Shown: piece by piece, positions 1 through 6,851 of the stretch | Numbering within the stretch: the first letter of the stretch is position 1 | How the letters are laid out: every line of letters starts with the position of its first letter | Source of the DNA: Planctomycetota bacterium | GTDB taxonomy: Bacteria > Planctomycetota > Planctomycetia > Planctomycetales > Planctomycetaceae | Direction of reading: 5' to 3' | NCBI GenBank assembly: GCA_013151585.1 | Contig: JAADHY010000304.1 | Coordinates: forward strand, 1 to 7,305 | DNA: 7,305 bases | Program-made: the position numbers and the translations under genes | The notes under the pieces: model-generated | Databases searched by the model: none | Told to the model about the DNA's origin: nothing | What the model saw: only the letters and a program-made list of their open reading frames with translations

Positions 1-1
1 G

Positions 2-991
2 ACGTGCACCGGAAAGATCCCGTCGGGTCGAGGACGCGTTTCGGAAGCGACCGGTTCGGACGGGCCGCCGAGTGTGGTCGGCCCTGGCAGCGCGGCGGGG
101 GACAACGCCCGACGGGCACGGCTGCAGGTCAGTTTGGATTCGATGGCCGGAGCGTTTACGGAGATCGCGCCGCGTGTCCTCCGGTCAGCCGGCTATGCGG
201 TTGCATCGCTGGTTGACCGGATCGATCCGGATTTCACTCGCGGGGCGCCGAATCCGGCGAACGATCGGAATTTGGCTCTCCTAGCGAAGCACGTACGAGA
301 TCACGCGAGCGCCGTCGGCGTAGCGTTAGACGGCGATGGGGATCGGGTGATCTTCGTGGATGGTCGAGGGCGCATAGCGCGACCGGAACAGATCGCCGTC
401 TTGCTCATCCGGCACCTTTTTTCGCAGCCGCTGGTCGTATACGACTTGAAGTGTGCGTCGATAGTCGGTCAGGCTGCTCGTGACGCCGGTGGCCGGGCCT
501 TGATGCAGCCGAGCGGCCACGGATTCATCAAGTCCACGATTATCCAGCAAGACGCCGATCTCGGTGTGGAAGTCAGCGGCCACCATTTTTACGGGAGTCT
601 GGGCGGAGGAGACGACGGCCTCTTCACGGCGCTGGTGCTGCTCGAGCTGATCGTTCGGACGGGAAAGTCGTTGGCCCATCTGCTGGATGAGGTCCCCTGG
701 CCCTGCATCACACCGGATGTTCGGGTCCCTTTTCGCGGCGAAAGCCAAGCGCTGCTCGAGCAGATCGCGACCGCTTGCGGTGGCCGAGTCAGCCGTCTCG
801 ATGGGGTACGTGCGGAATACGACGAGGGCTGGGCGCTGGCGCGAATGTCGATCACCGAGCCAGCGATTACTTTTCGGTTCGAAGGCCACGACAAAATCGC
901 TCTTCGGGCAATTGTCGAACGATTCCTCAAATCGGTTCCCGAGCTGAAGGAAGCCGTCCTTGAGCGGATCGAGCAGACTGGCTCCCTCTGA
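2..991 (+). CDS. Phosphomannomutase/phosphoglucomutase, 5'-truncated by the window edge
   Basis: Member of the alpha-D-phosphohexomutase family, which interconverts hexose-6-phosphate and hexose-1-phosphate for nucleotide-sugar and polysaccharide synthesis in the cytoplasm. The frame is open from base 2 to TGA at 989-991, giving 329 residues; family members usually have about 450-470, so the N-terminal domain with the phospho-serine loop must lie upstream. Counting codon 2-4 as residue 1, the metal-binding loop DGDGDR is at 110-115, GHGFIK at 172-177, the sugar-binding loop EVSGHH at 190-195, and the C-terminal phosphate-binding loop RMSITEP (family form R-x-S-x-TEP) at 281-287. Domain II begins near ARLQVSLDSMAGAF. 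A GTG at 74 could be taken as a start, but a protein starting there would lack the catalytic serine, so I treat it as internal. Residues 1-38 are rich in Gly, Pro and Ser and do not look like the family; they may be a linker. Mannose versus glucose specificity cannot be read from the sequence. The gene converges on fliS, with 32 bases between the stop codons. Confidence 0.88.
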   Translation, partial: TCTGKIPSGRGRVSEATGSDGPPSVVGPGSAAGDNARRARLQVSLDSMAGAFTEIAPRVLRSAGYAVASLVDRIDPDFTRGAPNPANDRNLALLAKHVRDHASAVGVALDGDGDRVIFVDGRGRIARPEQIAVLLIRHLFSQPLVVYDLKCASIVGQAARDAGGRALMQPSGHGFIKSTIIQQDADLGVEVSGHHFYGSLGGGDDGLFTALVLLELIVRTGKSLAHLLDEVPWPCITPDVRVPFRGESQALLEQIATACGGRVSRLDGVRAEYDEGWALARMSITEPAITFRFEGHDKIALRAIVERFLKSVPELKEAVLERIEQTGSL

Positions 992-1023
992 AAAGGGCTG
1001 ACCGAGTGATAGTGAGAGCGCCG

Positions 1024-1500
1024 CTACGTCAACCAGGAGACTCCTTCGCCGTCGTAGCGGTCGTAGCCATCGTGGCCGTGATAGTCCTGCGATGACTCGT
1101 TGACGTCATCTTGATACGACGTCTGCTCCTCTCGCAGCCGTTCGATGAGCTGACACCAGGTGTCTCGATGCATTTCGAGGATTTGGATGGCGTCCCGAAT
1201 GCGGCGCGGATCGTGATACAAATCTCCCTCGACCAGCCGGCGGTGCACAAAGACGAATAGGGCTCGAAGTCGGTCGACCAGATCCGGGGCTCGGTCTCGG
1301 TCCAGCCCAACGATCAGTTCATTCACGCAGTCACGGGCGGAGTTCAACGAGAAGTAAGATGTCTCGTAATCTCGCCGCGCCAGGGCTTCTTCCGCCCGCC
1401 GCGCGTGCCGGATCGCCGCATCCACAACCATCCGATGCAGCTCGTAGGGAGGAGCCGTCAGAACTTGCGATTCCAGGTATTCATTGTTGCTGTTCACCAT
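1024..1500 (-). CDS. fliS: Flagellar export chaperone FliS
   Basis: FliS binds the C-terminal D0 region of flagellin in the cytoplasm, blocks premature polymerisation and delivers it to the flagellar export gate. The protein has 158 residues. The N-terminal signature NEYLESQVLTAPPYELHRMV (residues 6-25) matches the family pattern Y-x-x-x-Q-V-x-T-A-x-P-x-x-L-x-x-M, followed by an all-helical body to about residue 125. The family is usually about 120-140 residues. The excess is a C-terminal tail (about 126-158) rich in Asp, His, Tyr and Gly, containing YHGHDGYDRYDGEG. The start is set by the Met before VNSNNEYL, because a perfect AGGAGG lies 7 bases upstream; the frame extends in-frame to 1629 but that part has no family similarity and no ribosome site. 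The stop is TAG. It follows fliD on the same strand after 476 bases, the usual neighbour but unusually far away. Confidence 0.93.
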   Translation of the reverse strand: MVNSNNEYLESQVLTAPPYELHRMVVDAAIRHARRAEEALARRDYETSYFSLNSARDCVNELIVGLDRDRAPDLVDRLRALFVFVHRRLVEGDLYHDPRRIRDAIQILEMHRDTWCQLIERLREEQTSYQDDVNESSQDYHGHDGYDRYDGEGVSWLT

Positions 1501-1507
1501 AGGTATT

Positions 1508-1513
1508 CCTCCT
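1508..1513 (-). promoter_or_regulatory. Ribosome binding site of fliS
   Basis: On the minus strand AGGAGG stands 7 bases before the ATG at 1500. It is the strongest Shine-Dalgarno match in the window for a gene start and fixes the fliS start over the in-frame upstream codon at 1629. Confidence 0.85.
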
Positions 1514-1518
1514 GGTCC

Positions 1519-1542
1519 AGATCTTTGGGCTCTCGCCCATCT
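1519..1542 (-). other. Leader hairpin just upstream of the fliS ribosome binding site
   Basis: Read as minus-strand RNA, AGAU-GGGC, loop GAGA, GCCC, a 4-base bulge (AAAG), then AUCU. The inner 4-bp stem (1527-1530 with 1535-1538) carries a GNRA-type tetraloop, and the outer 4-bp stem pairs 1519-1522 with 1539-1542. It ends 5 bases before AGGAGG, so it could affect ribosome access to fliS. Complementarity is directly visible; function is inference, and short stems of this kind also arise by chance in GC-rich DNA. Confidence 0.35.
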
Positions 1543-1780
1543 CGTTCGGGGATCGTGCGACGGCCCTTTCGCCCGCTGGCTCACCGGTGAAACCGACACG
1601 CCAATCCGCTGGCCGTATTCGTTCTCCAACCCGATCGCATGCGACCGGCCGCCTCACGGGCCGCAAGCAAACGGGCTCCGGACAGAAAGCCTCTTCAGAG
1701 CCGGCTGCAAATGGGAATGTTTTCCGTAACCGTTCGCAGGGCGGTAAATCCCACAGAAATCGGCAACAGTACGTGGGCGT

Positions 1781-1803
1781 GACAGAAGCTGCCAGCTTCT
1801 GTC
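1781..1803. repeat. Perfect 10-bp inverted repeat with a 3-base spacer, between fliD and fliS
   Basis: GACAGAAGCT at 1781-1790 is the exact reverse complement of AGCTTCTGTC at 1794-1803, with GCC between. As RNA the likely form is a 9-bp stem with a 5-base loop. No T-run follows on either strand, so it is not a classic intrinsic terminator. It lies 173 bases past the fliD stop and 280 bases before the fliS start. It could be a U-less terminator, an mRNA 3'-end stabiliser for fliD, or a dyad protein-binding site. Confidence 0.7.
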
Positions 1804-1976
1804 GAACATCCGGCGGCTGTCGCGGTTTCCCGGTGAGCCGATGATCGCAGCACCGGCCGCGACGCAACGTCACCGATGCCGCATCATCGACGCTGATAGC
1901 ATCGGCCACGGTGCTGCGCCGCGTTTCCGCCTGGGAACGGTTAATTCTTTCCTTCGGTTGTCTGCCAACCTCCTAA

Positions 1977-4715
1977 TCAGCGTCTGTTCGAACTCGTTGC
2001 TCGGGACATTTGCAACAAAGCGTTCTGCTGGTCCTGCAATGAAGCCAGTATCTCCTCCATCGCAAGGAATTGTCGCATCAGCCGCTCGCGACGCATTTCC
2101 AACACGGCCTCCAATTGTTGGATTCGGTCGTTCAGCGAGTCGACAGATTCCTGCAGCGAATTCTCCTCCAACGCAAACGCCCCCGTGAAGGAGTCGGTCA
2201 GCGTGTCCAGTGTGTTTTGCATTTGATCGGCGAAGCCGGTGTCCGCTTCCAAGAAGAACTTGGAAACCGCCTGGAAGTTCTCCGCAAGCAGCTTGTCCAG
2301 ACGTTCGGTGTCAAGCTCAAGACGTCCCGCGTCAGTGACACGCACGCCCAAATCGGCAAGCGAACGGACGGCATCGTTCGGTCCGAGCAACCGTCGGCCG
2401 ATCGCATTTTGCAGTCGAGTCGTGACTCGCAGCAAAAAGCCCGAGCCTTGAAGAATGCCTCGTTCATTCGTCTCCGGATCAAACTTCGAATAATCGGCGG
2501 CGGAATCATAGAAGGCGTTGTAGTTGTCGACGAACCGCTGCAGAGCGTCCTTGATGGAGCTGTTGTCGCGGCTCACGTCTACCTCGACCGTCGCATCGGA
2601 CGTTTTCAAGAGCTCAACATCCAATCCCGGCAAGGCCCCATCGAAGCGATTTGTATTTGAGGCGAGCATGAAGGCCGACGCCGGGTTCTCGCCGACACGA
2701 AGCAATGCATCTTGGGCCTGGACGCTGGTCTGGAAGCCCAACGACAGGTTTCCCGAATCGACAGCAAACCTCCCTGTGACTCCGGACCGGTTCGACTGCA
2801 ACACCAGCCGATACGAATTGAACGCCGAGCCGTCGTTCACCACCGAGGCGGTCACGTCCGATCCGGCGTCGTTGATTTTCTGAACCACATCGTTGAGGGT
2901 GTCGGTGGCTCCTATCTCGACGATGGTGGCCCTCCGGCTGACGATTTGTTGGCTGCCGTTGACGACGGCAGCCTGACCGAGAATCCGCAGGTCGGCGGCC
3001 GTCGTGCTGTCGACTTCTTCCACCCGAAGCGTGCCGGAGCCGCCCGCTTGGTCGATCAAGACGAACCCGTCGCCGGTCTCGTTCAGCTCGGCCCGCACCG
3101 CTACGTTTTGAGCGGCGTTGATACGCATCAGGACGTCGCCGATCGTCTGGACCGCACTGCTGAAATAGATGGCCTCCTGATTTCCGGCGGAATCGGTGAT
3201 CAAGATGGAACCCTCGGCGATGCCGCCGCCGTCAGGAGCGTAATCTTCAAGGCTTGTTGCTTCATTGATGCCGCGCTGCCCCAGCGGCCCGGAGGCCACA
3301 CTGTTTTGCGGAGCGTTGACTGCGATGCCTAACTCGGCCGCTAGCGTGCTCCCGCCGACATCGGCGATGACCAGGTTCGAGGCGGTAGCCCCTGACGTGT
3401 CGCGGATCTCGATGCCCGTTCCAGCCGAGTCGATTTGCGCCACCAATTGGAGCTTCGTGCCACCTGAGCTGGTGGCCGTATTGATCGCGTAGAGGACTTC
3501 ATCCAGCGATTCCGCGTTGCTGAGATCAACGACGGCTGTTGTTCCTGCGCGGTCCGTCAGTGAGATTTGTCCCTGCTGCGTGATGCCCCGTCCGCCGCGC
3601 AGGTTCCTCAGCAAAACCGAATTGATCCCGGCCAGGAGGCGCCGACCAGAAATCACGTTACCTGTCGCCGAGACGTCCAGTCCCAGTTGGCGAACCACAA
3701 CCGACCCGTTGATGTCTTGAACCGAGAAAGCGCTGGTGCCGCCTCCACCCGACAAATCGGTCAGTTCAAGGCGGCCGTCCACCAAGGCCGCCTGCAATTT
3801 GCCATTGTTGTCTGGATGGCCGTTGATGGCCTCAACCACGTCGTTCAACGTGACGGCATCGTCCAACAGCACATCGAGGACTGTGTCGTCGGTCAGCGTG
3901 ATTCGCAAGTCCGGCGCCCCCTGGACCCGATACAGGCGATTCCCGTCGTTGATCAAGTCCAGGCCGAAGTCGCCCGTGAGCTGGTAAACCGAGGCACCAG
4001 TCAGTGTATCGGCAGCCACGCTCTGCCGGATACCCAAATCTTCCGCGGCGTAACCGCCGTCCAAATCAACGACCGACAACGCGGAGGCCGTGCTTCCCGA
4101 CTGGTCGATCAGGACAATGCGTCCTTGATCGGTAGTCGCCGTGACAGAGATCGAAGTGTTCTGGTTGATGGCTCGGAGGACGTCGTCGACTGAGTAAGCG
4201 TTCGTCAGATCGATGTCGGCCGATTGGCCGCTGCGGTCCGTAATGCGAATTCGGCCGCGGCGGACCCCGTTACCACCGTTGAGCATGTCAAGCGGCGTCG
4301 ACCGATGCAGAAAACCCGTGGTGGAAATCACCAAAGTCCCGGCCCCGATAGCCTGTTGGTCGGCGTTGGCGAACCCTTTTGATAGGACCTGTTGCGTGGC
4401 TGCATCGCGGACTGCCTTGAGCACGTATCGGCCAGGCACGGCATCGTTTGTGGCGGACACGTCGAGGACCGACGAGTCGGAGACGTCGACTCGGAAGCTC
4501 GAAAACGTTTCCGCCCGGCCGAGGTCCTGCACCGCCGTCGATATTGACAACACGTCGCTTTCCAGCGACTTGACGGCGTCGCTGGTCTGCTCAAAGACCG
4601 TCGCTCGACTTTGCAACCGCAGCACTGTGCCGCGCTGCGCGTTGATGAGCGCATCGACCACGCCAGCGATGTCGATTCCGCTGATGAGCCCGACTCCCGT
4701 CGAGATCGTCGACAT
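1977..4715 (-). CDS. fliD: Flagellar filament cap / hook-associated protein 2 (FliD), long multi-module form
   Basis: FliD forms the cap at the filament tip, where it guides exported flagellin into place. The protein has 912 residues, about twice the enterobacterial protein. The N-terminal FliD domain (about 1-110) opens with MSTISTGVGLISGIDIAGVV and is followed by a helical heptad stretch. Residues about 140-661 hold tandem modules of the flagellin hook IN-motif type, with core helices DVLRAIN (178-184), DVVEAIN (292-298), EVLYAIN (406-412), DVLMRIN (527-533) and DVVQKIN (609-615). The C-terminal FliD domain (about 665-912) includes VDNYNAFYDSAADYSKFDPE and ends in a coiled coil (about 850-905, RIQQLEAVLEMRRERLMRQF). 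I chose the ATG at 4715 because family similarity begins there and GGAAAGG lies 8 bases upstream; the 44 in-frame codons up to 4847 look unrelated. The stop is TGA. The flagellin terminator upstream implies a separate promoter. Confidence 0.95.
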   Translation of the reverse strand: MSTISTGVGLISGIDIAGVVDALINAQRGTVLRLQSRATVFEQTSDAVKSLESDVLSISTAVQDLGRAETFSSFRVDVSDSSVLDVSATNDAVPGRYVLKAVRDAATQQVLSKGFANADQQAIGAGTLVISTTGFLHRSTPLDMLNGGNGVRRGRIRITDRSGQSADIDLTNAYSVDDVLRAINQNTSISVTATTDQGRIVLIDQSGSTASALSVVDLDGGYAAEDLGIRQSVAADTLTGASVYQLTGDFGLDLINDGNRLYRVQGAPDLRITLTDDTVLDVLLDDAVTLNDVVEAINGHPDNNGKLQAALVDGRLELTDLSGGGGTSAFSVQDINGSVVVRQLGLDVSATGNVISGRRLLAGINSVLLRNLRGGRGITQQGQISLTDRAGTTAVVDLSNAESLDEVLYAINTATSSGGTKLQLVAQIDSAGTGIEIRDTSGATASNLVIADVGGSTLAAELGIAVNAPQNSVASGPLGQRGINEATSLEDYAPDGGGIAEGSILITDSAGNQEAIYFSSAVQTIGDVLMRINAAQNVAVRAELNETGDGFVLIDQAGGSGTLRVEEVDSTTAADLRILGQAAVVNGSQQIVSRRATIVEIGATDTLNDVVQKINDAGSDVTASVVNDGSAFNSYRLVLQSNRSGVTGRFAVDSGNLSLGFQTSVQAQDALLRVGENPASAFMLASNTNRFDGALPGLDVELLKTSDATVEVDVSRDNSSIKDALQRFVDNYNAFYDSAADYSKFDPETNERGILQGSGFLLRVTTRLQNAIGRRLLGPNDAVRSLADLGVRVTDAGRLELDTERLDKLLAENFQAVSKFFLEADTGFADQMQNTLDTLTDSFTGAFALEENSLQESVDSLNDRIQQLEAVLEMRRERLMRQFLAMEEILASLQDQQNALLQMSRATSSNRR
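2733..4298 (-). repeat. Tandem IN-motif modules inside fliD (four clear, one degenerate)
   Basis: Protein-level repeat covering FliD residues about 140-661. Module bounds are approximate: 1 at 4026-4298, 2 at 3678-3986, 3 at 3324-3629, 4 at 2979-3260, and a shorter fifth at 2733-2948. Modules 1, 3 and 4 share an order of GG-x-G, a strand ending in ITD or LTD, a helix ending in IN, a strand such as VLIDQSG, and an end such as DLGI or ELGI. Module 2 is looser. The IN positions are spaced 114, 114, 121 and 82 residues apart. The modules have diverged in sequence, so they look like old duplications, not recent copies. Confidence 0.75.
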
Positions 4716-4942
4716 GCGAGGAGCCTTTCCCCCTTTTGCTGGCGTTCCCTGGTCGGCCAGTCGACCTGGCAGAATCGCCAATCTTTGGACACTCACGGGC
4801 GTCCCAGAGCCATCGGCTCCGGTGCGCGTACCATCCCACCAACCCATTTCGTCCTATCGGTCCGGTTGGCTCTGCCGCTTGAACGATCTTTGGGGCCGAG
4901 GAATCGGTTCCGACCGGTTGGCGATCCCGTCAAAGACGGCGC
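4716..4942 (-). promoter_or_regulatory. fliD upstream region, expected to hold its promoter
   Basis: These 227 bases lie between the flagellin terminator and the fliD start, so fliD transcription should begin here unless there is read-through. The best sigma-28-like -10 on the minus strand is ACCGATAG at 4861-4854 (consensus GCCGATAA, 6 of 8). The nearest -35-like TCAA (4882-4879) gives a 17-base spacer where about 15 is usual. That is weak, so the region is assigned by context and not by a confident promoter match. Confidence 0.35.
4724..4733 (-). promoter_or_regulatory. Probable ribosome binding site of fliD
   Basis: The minus strand reads GGGGGAAAGG ending 8 bases before the ATG at 4715. 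It is not the full AGGAGG, but the flagellin gene has the same GGAAAGG at a similar distance, which supports this start over the upstream in-frame ATG at 4847. Confidence 0.55.
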
Positions 4943-4972
4943 AAAAAAACCGGCTCGTTTTTTGCGAGCCGG
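4943..4972 (-). terminator. Rho-independent terminator of the flagellin gene
   Basis: On the minus strand CCGGCTCG (4972-4965), loop CAAAAAA (4964-4958) and CGAGCCGG (4957-4950) form a perfect 8-bp GC-rich stem followed directly by seven T (4949-4943). It begins 50 bases past the flagellin TAA. The other strand has no T-run after the stem, so it acts only leftward. It suggests that flagellin is mainly a single-gene transcript. Confidence 0.93.
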
Positions 4973-5022
4973 CCTGGATCAATTGACCTGAATTGGACGA
5001 GTTTCTGTTACGTCGCCGAGCG

Positions 5023-6792
5023 TTAGCCGAGCAAGGCGAGCACGTTGGCCGGGTTCTGGTTGGCGATGGCCAAGACGGAAATACCCGCCTGCTGCAAGAT
5101 TTGAGCTCGGGTCAGATTGGCTGTTTCGGTCGCGAAGTCCGTATCGATGATCGCGCTGCGGGCCTCGGTCACGTTTTCCAAGGCGACGCCGAGCGAGTTG
5201 ATGTTGGTCTCGATGACGTTCTTCTGGATCGCCCCCAAACGGCCTCGCATTGTCGAAACACGCTCGATCGCTTCTTCGACGATCTTGACCAGATCGGAGC
5301 CTTCGACAGACGTCGAGCTGGTCGCGTCGAGCAAGCTCTTGCCGCCGCTGGAGCCGAGTTCGTAAATCTTGCCCGTCACTCCACCCAGGCGGGCCGTATT
5401 GACCGCCTCGATCCCGACACCGATCTGGCCGCCAGCGGATACTTCCTGGCCGATCTGGAACAGGGCGCCGCCGCCCGTGATGGTGACAGTCGTCGTGGTG
5501 CTGGTCGAGTTCGCGCTCGAATCGAATTCGAGCATCACGTCCAGCAAGGCGGTGCGCAGCGAGGCTTTGAGGCCGTCGGTGTACGCAGCCTGTCCGTTGA
5601 TCGTCACGCCGATGTCTCGGCCCTCGTCGCGGAAGGTGACCGTATCGCCTCCCGCCGCCACTGTATTGAAGGTGCCGCTCAAAACGTTGACGTCGACGAA
5701 CTCGCTCGAGCCGTACTGTTCACTGCGGATACGCAAGGCGTTTCCAGCAGTTCCCGTCAGATCGGTTTCGGCAACGGCTGCGACGACGCCGGTGCCGTCC
5801 CCTTCCGACGCCTCGGCATAGACAAGAGTCTTGGCGGTCGCATCCGCGTTGACTGCCGCGACCACATCAGCGGCCGTCGAGGTGATGTTGCTGCTGGCGT
5901 CCGTGGCCAGGCTCACGGTCACTTTGTTGCCGCTGACCGATACGCTCAGCGCCTGACTGGCCGCACCCGGATCGACCAGTTCCACCGAAACGGTGCCGCT
6001 GCTTCCCTCGGCACGAATGTCGCTGAAGTTCAGGTCGTTGTTGCTGCCGGCGATCGTCAACTCCGCTCCGGGCGTGTTGACGGCTTCGACTCCGGTCACG
6101 TCCGTCACCGAATTGATCGCATCCTTAATGTTCGCGACGGTGCTGGAACCGCCAAGGAACAAGACCTGGCTCCCTTTCGAACCGGAAATCTCGACGGTCA
6201 CAGCGCTAGACAGCGAACCGCCCGTATAGATCAACTCGCCCCGCTGAGCGGTCTGCGTGACCTGGGCCGCGACTTCAATCGTGGAACTCGAGCCGAACAG
6301 CGCCTGATTGATCTGATAGTCGTTCAGTTCGCTGGCGTCGGCAGTGGTCATGCTGGTCGTGAAGGCTTTGCTGCCATCGATCAGCTTATCGCCGGCAAAG
6401 GTCGTGTTCGCCGCAATACGGTTGATGGCTTCCAGAGCGTTGTCGATCTGAAGCTGGTTGGCTTCGATCTCGGCCTGTGACAGGGCCCCGTCGTTCAAGC
6501 CTTCCTGCACCAAACCTCGGATCTGATTCAACAGCGAACTGATTTCGCCGAGAGCCGCATCCGCCGTCGCGATGACGTTGTTAGCGCGGTTGCTGTTCTT
6601 GATCGACTGCTCGATCGCAATGATCTGCGATCGCAGTTTTTCGCTGGCGATCAAACCAGCGGGATTGTCCTTCCCGGAGTTAATCTTCAAACCGGTCGAC
6701 AGGCGTTGGAGTGAAGTTTGCAAAAGCTGGTTCGATCGATCCAAGTTTCGCAAACCTCTCAACGAAGGAACGTTCGTGTTGATTCTTGTCAT
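5023..6792 (-). CDS. fliC: Flagellin, major filament subunit
   Basis: Flagellin is exported unfolded and polymerises into the filament. The protein has 589 residues, longer than the about 500 of enterobacterial FliC. The N-terminal D0/D1 region (about 1-145) carries MTRINTNVPSLRGL, LSTGLKINSGKDNPAGLIAS (31-50), IATADAALGEISSLLNQIRG and LQIDNALEAINRIA. The C-terminal D1/D0 region (about 486-589) has MRGRLGAIQKNVIETNINSL, NVTEARSAIIDTDFATETAN and ends ANQNPANVLALLG, an intact tail for polymerisation and FliS binding. Residues about 146-485 are the variable outer insert, rich in Ser, Thr, Gly, Val and Ala, with an IN-type element (NIKDAIN at 221-227). Cys is absent. The ATG at 6792 sits exactly at the family start with GGAAAGG 9 bases upstream; the stop is TAA. 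A terminator follows, and the next gene on the strand is fliD. Confidence 0.97.
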   Translation of the reverse strand: MTRINTNVPSLRGLRNLDRSNQLLQTSLQRLSTGLKINSGKDNPAGLIASEKLRSQIIAIEQSIKNSNRANNVIATADAALGEISSLLNQIRGLVQEGLNDGALSQAEIEANQLQIDNALEAINRIAANTTFAGDKLIDGSKAFTTSMTTADASELNDYQINQALFGSSSTIEVAAQVTQTAQRGELIYTGGSLSSAVTVEISGSKGSQVLFLGGSSTVANIKDAINSVTDVTGVEAVNTPGAELTIAGSNNDLNFSDIRAEGSSGTVSVELVDPGAASQALSVSVSGNKVTVSLATDASSNITSTAADVVAAVNADATAKTLVYAEASEGDGTGVVAAVAETDLTGTAGNALRIRSEQYGSSEFVDVNVLSGTFNTVAAGGDTVTFRDEGRDIGVTINGQAAYTDGLKASLRTALLDVMLEFDSSANSTSTTTTVTITGGGALFQIGQEVSAGGQIGVGIEAVNTARLGGVTGKIYELGSSGGKSLLDATSSTSVEGSDLVKIVEEAIERVSTMRGRLGAIQKNVIETNINSLGVALENVTEARSAIIDTDFATETANLTRAQILQQAGISVLAIANQNPANVLALLG

Positions 6793-6801
6793 GGCGATTT
6801 G

Positions 6802-6808
6802 CCTTTCC
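6802..6808 (-). promoter_or_regulatory. Ribosome binding site of flagellin
   Basis: The minus strand reads GGAAAGG, 9 bases before the ATG at 6792. The same heptamer precedes fliD. It contains a GGA inside ACGGA, the kind of core that CsrA recognises when it represses flagellin translation in other bacteria. Whether CsrA acts here cannot be told from the window. Confidence 0.6.
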
Positions 6809-6851
6809 GTCTGTCGTCTCGCGAAGGAGGATCGGATCCGTTGCGGACGCC

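Larger units (their letters stand above)
1501..1976. other. 476-base gap between fliD and fliS without a recognisable gene
   Basis: No frame here resembles a known protein. The longest minus-strand frame (1909 to 1481, overlapping the fliS start) is rich in Cys, Arg and Pro, lacks a ribosome site and looks non-coding. The gap does contain a Shine-Dalgarno-like AGGAGG two bases past the fliD stop (1969-1974), a perfect 10-bp inverted repeat (1781-1803), two 10-bp palindromes (TCACCGGTGA at 1581-1590, TCGCATGCGA at 1635-1644), and the hairpin and ribosome site of fliS (1508-1542). I found no clear sigma-70, sigma-28 or sigma-54 promoter for fliS in it. Confidence 0.6.

Noticed and set aside
326..889. 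A 187-codon minus-strand frame opposite the mutase
   Set aside because: The + strand frame carries all the mutase motifs; the minus frame resembles nothing known.
1481..1909. A 142-codon minus-strand frame in the fliD-fliS gap
   Set aside because: It overlaps the fliS start, has no ribosome site, and is rich in Cys, Arg and Pro with no recognisable pattern.
3567..4193. Long + strand frames opposite fliD (also 2070-2660, 2712-3332 and 4213-4986)
   Set aside because: All lie opposite the well-supported fliD gene, show no family motifs and have no ribosome sites; they are shadows.
4825..4843. A sigma-54-like GG...GC pair upstream of fliD on the minus strand
   Set aside because: The spacing is 11 bases instead of 10 and the flanking bases match poorly.
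4716..4847. N-terminal extension of fliD to the in-frame ATG at 4847
   Set aside because: The extra 44 residues do not resemble FliD, and GGAAAGG is placed for the start at 4715, where family similarity begins.
4993..6480. A 495-codon open frame on the + strand opposite flagellin
   Set aside because: It is the antisense shadow of the flagellin gene. Its translation is rich in Arg, Asp, Gln and Gly with no recognisable domain, and long antisense frames are expected with this GC-rich codon bias.
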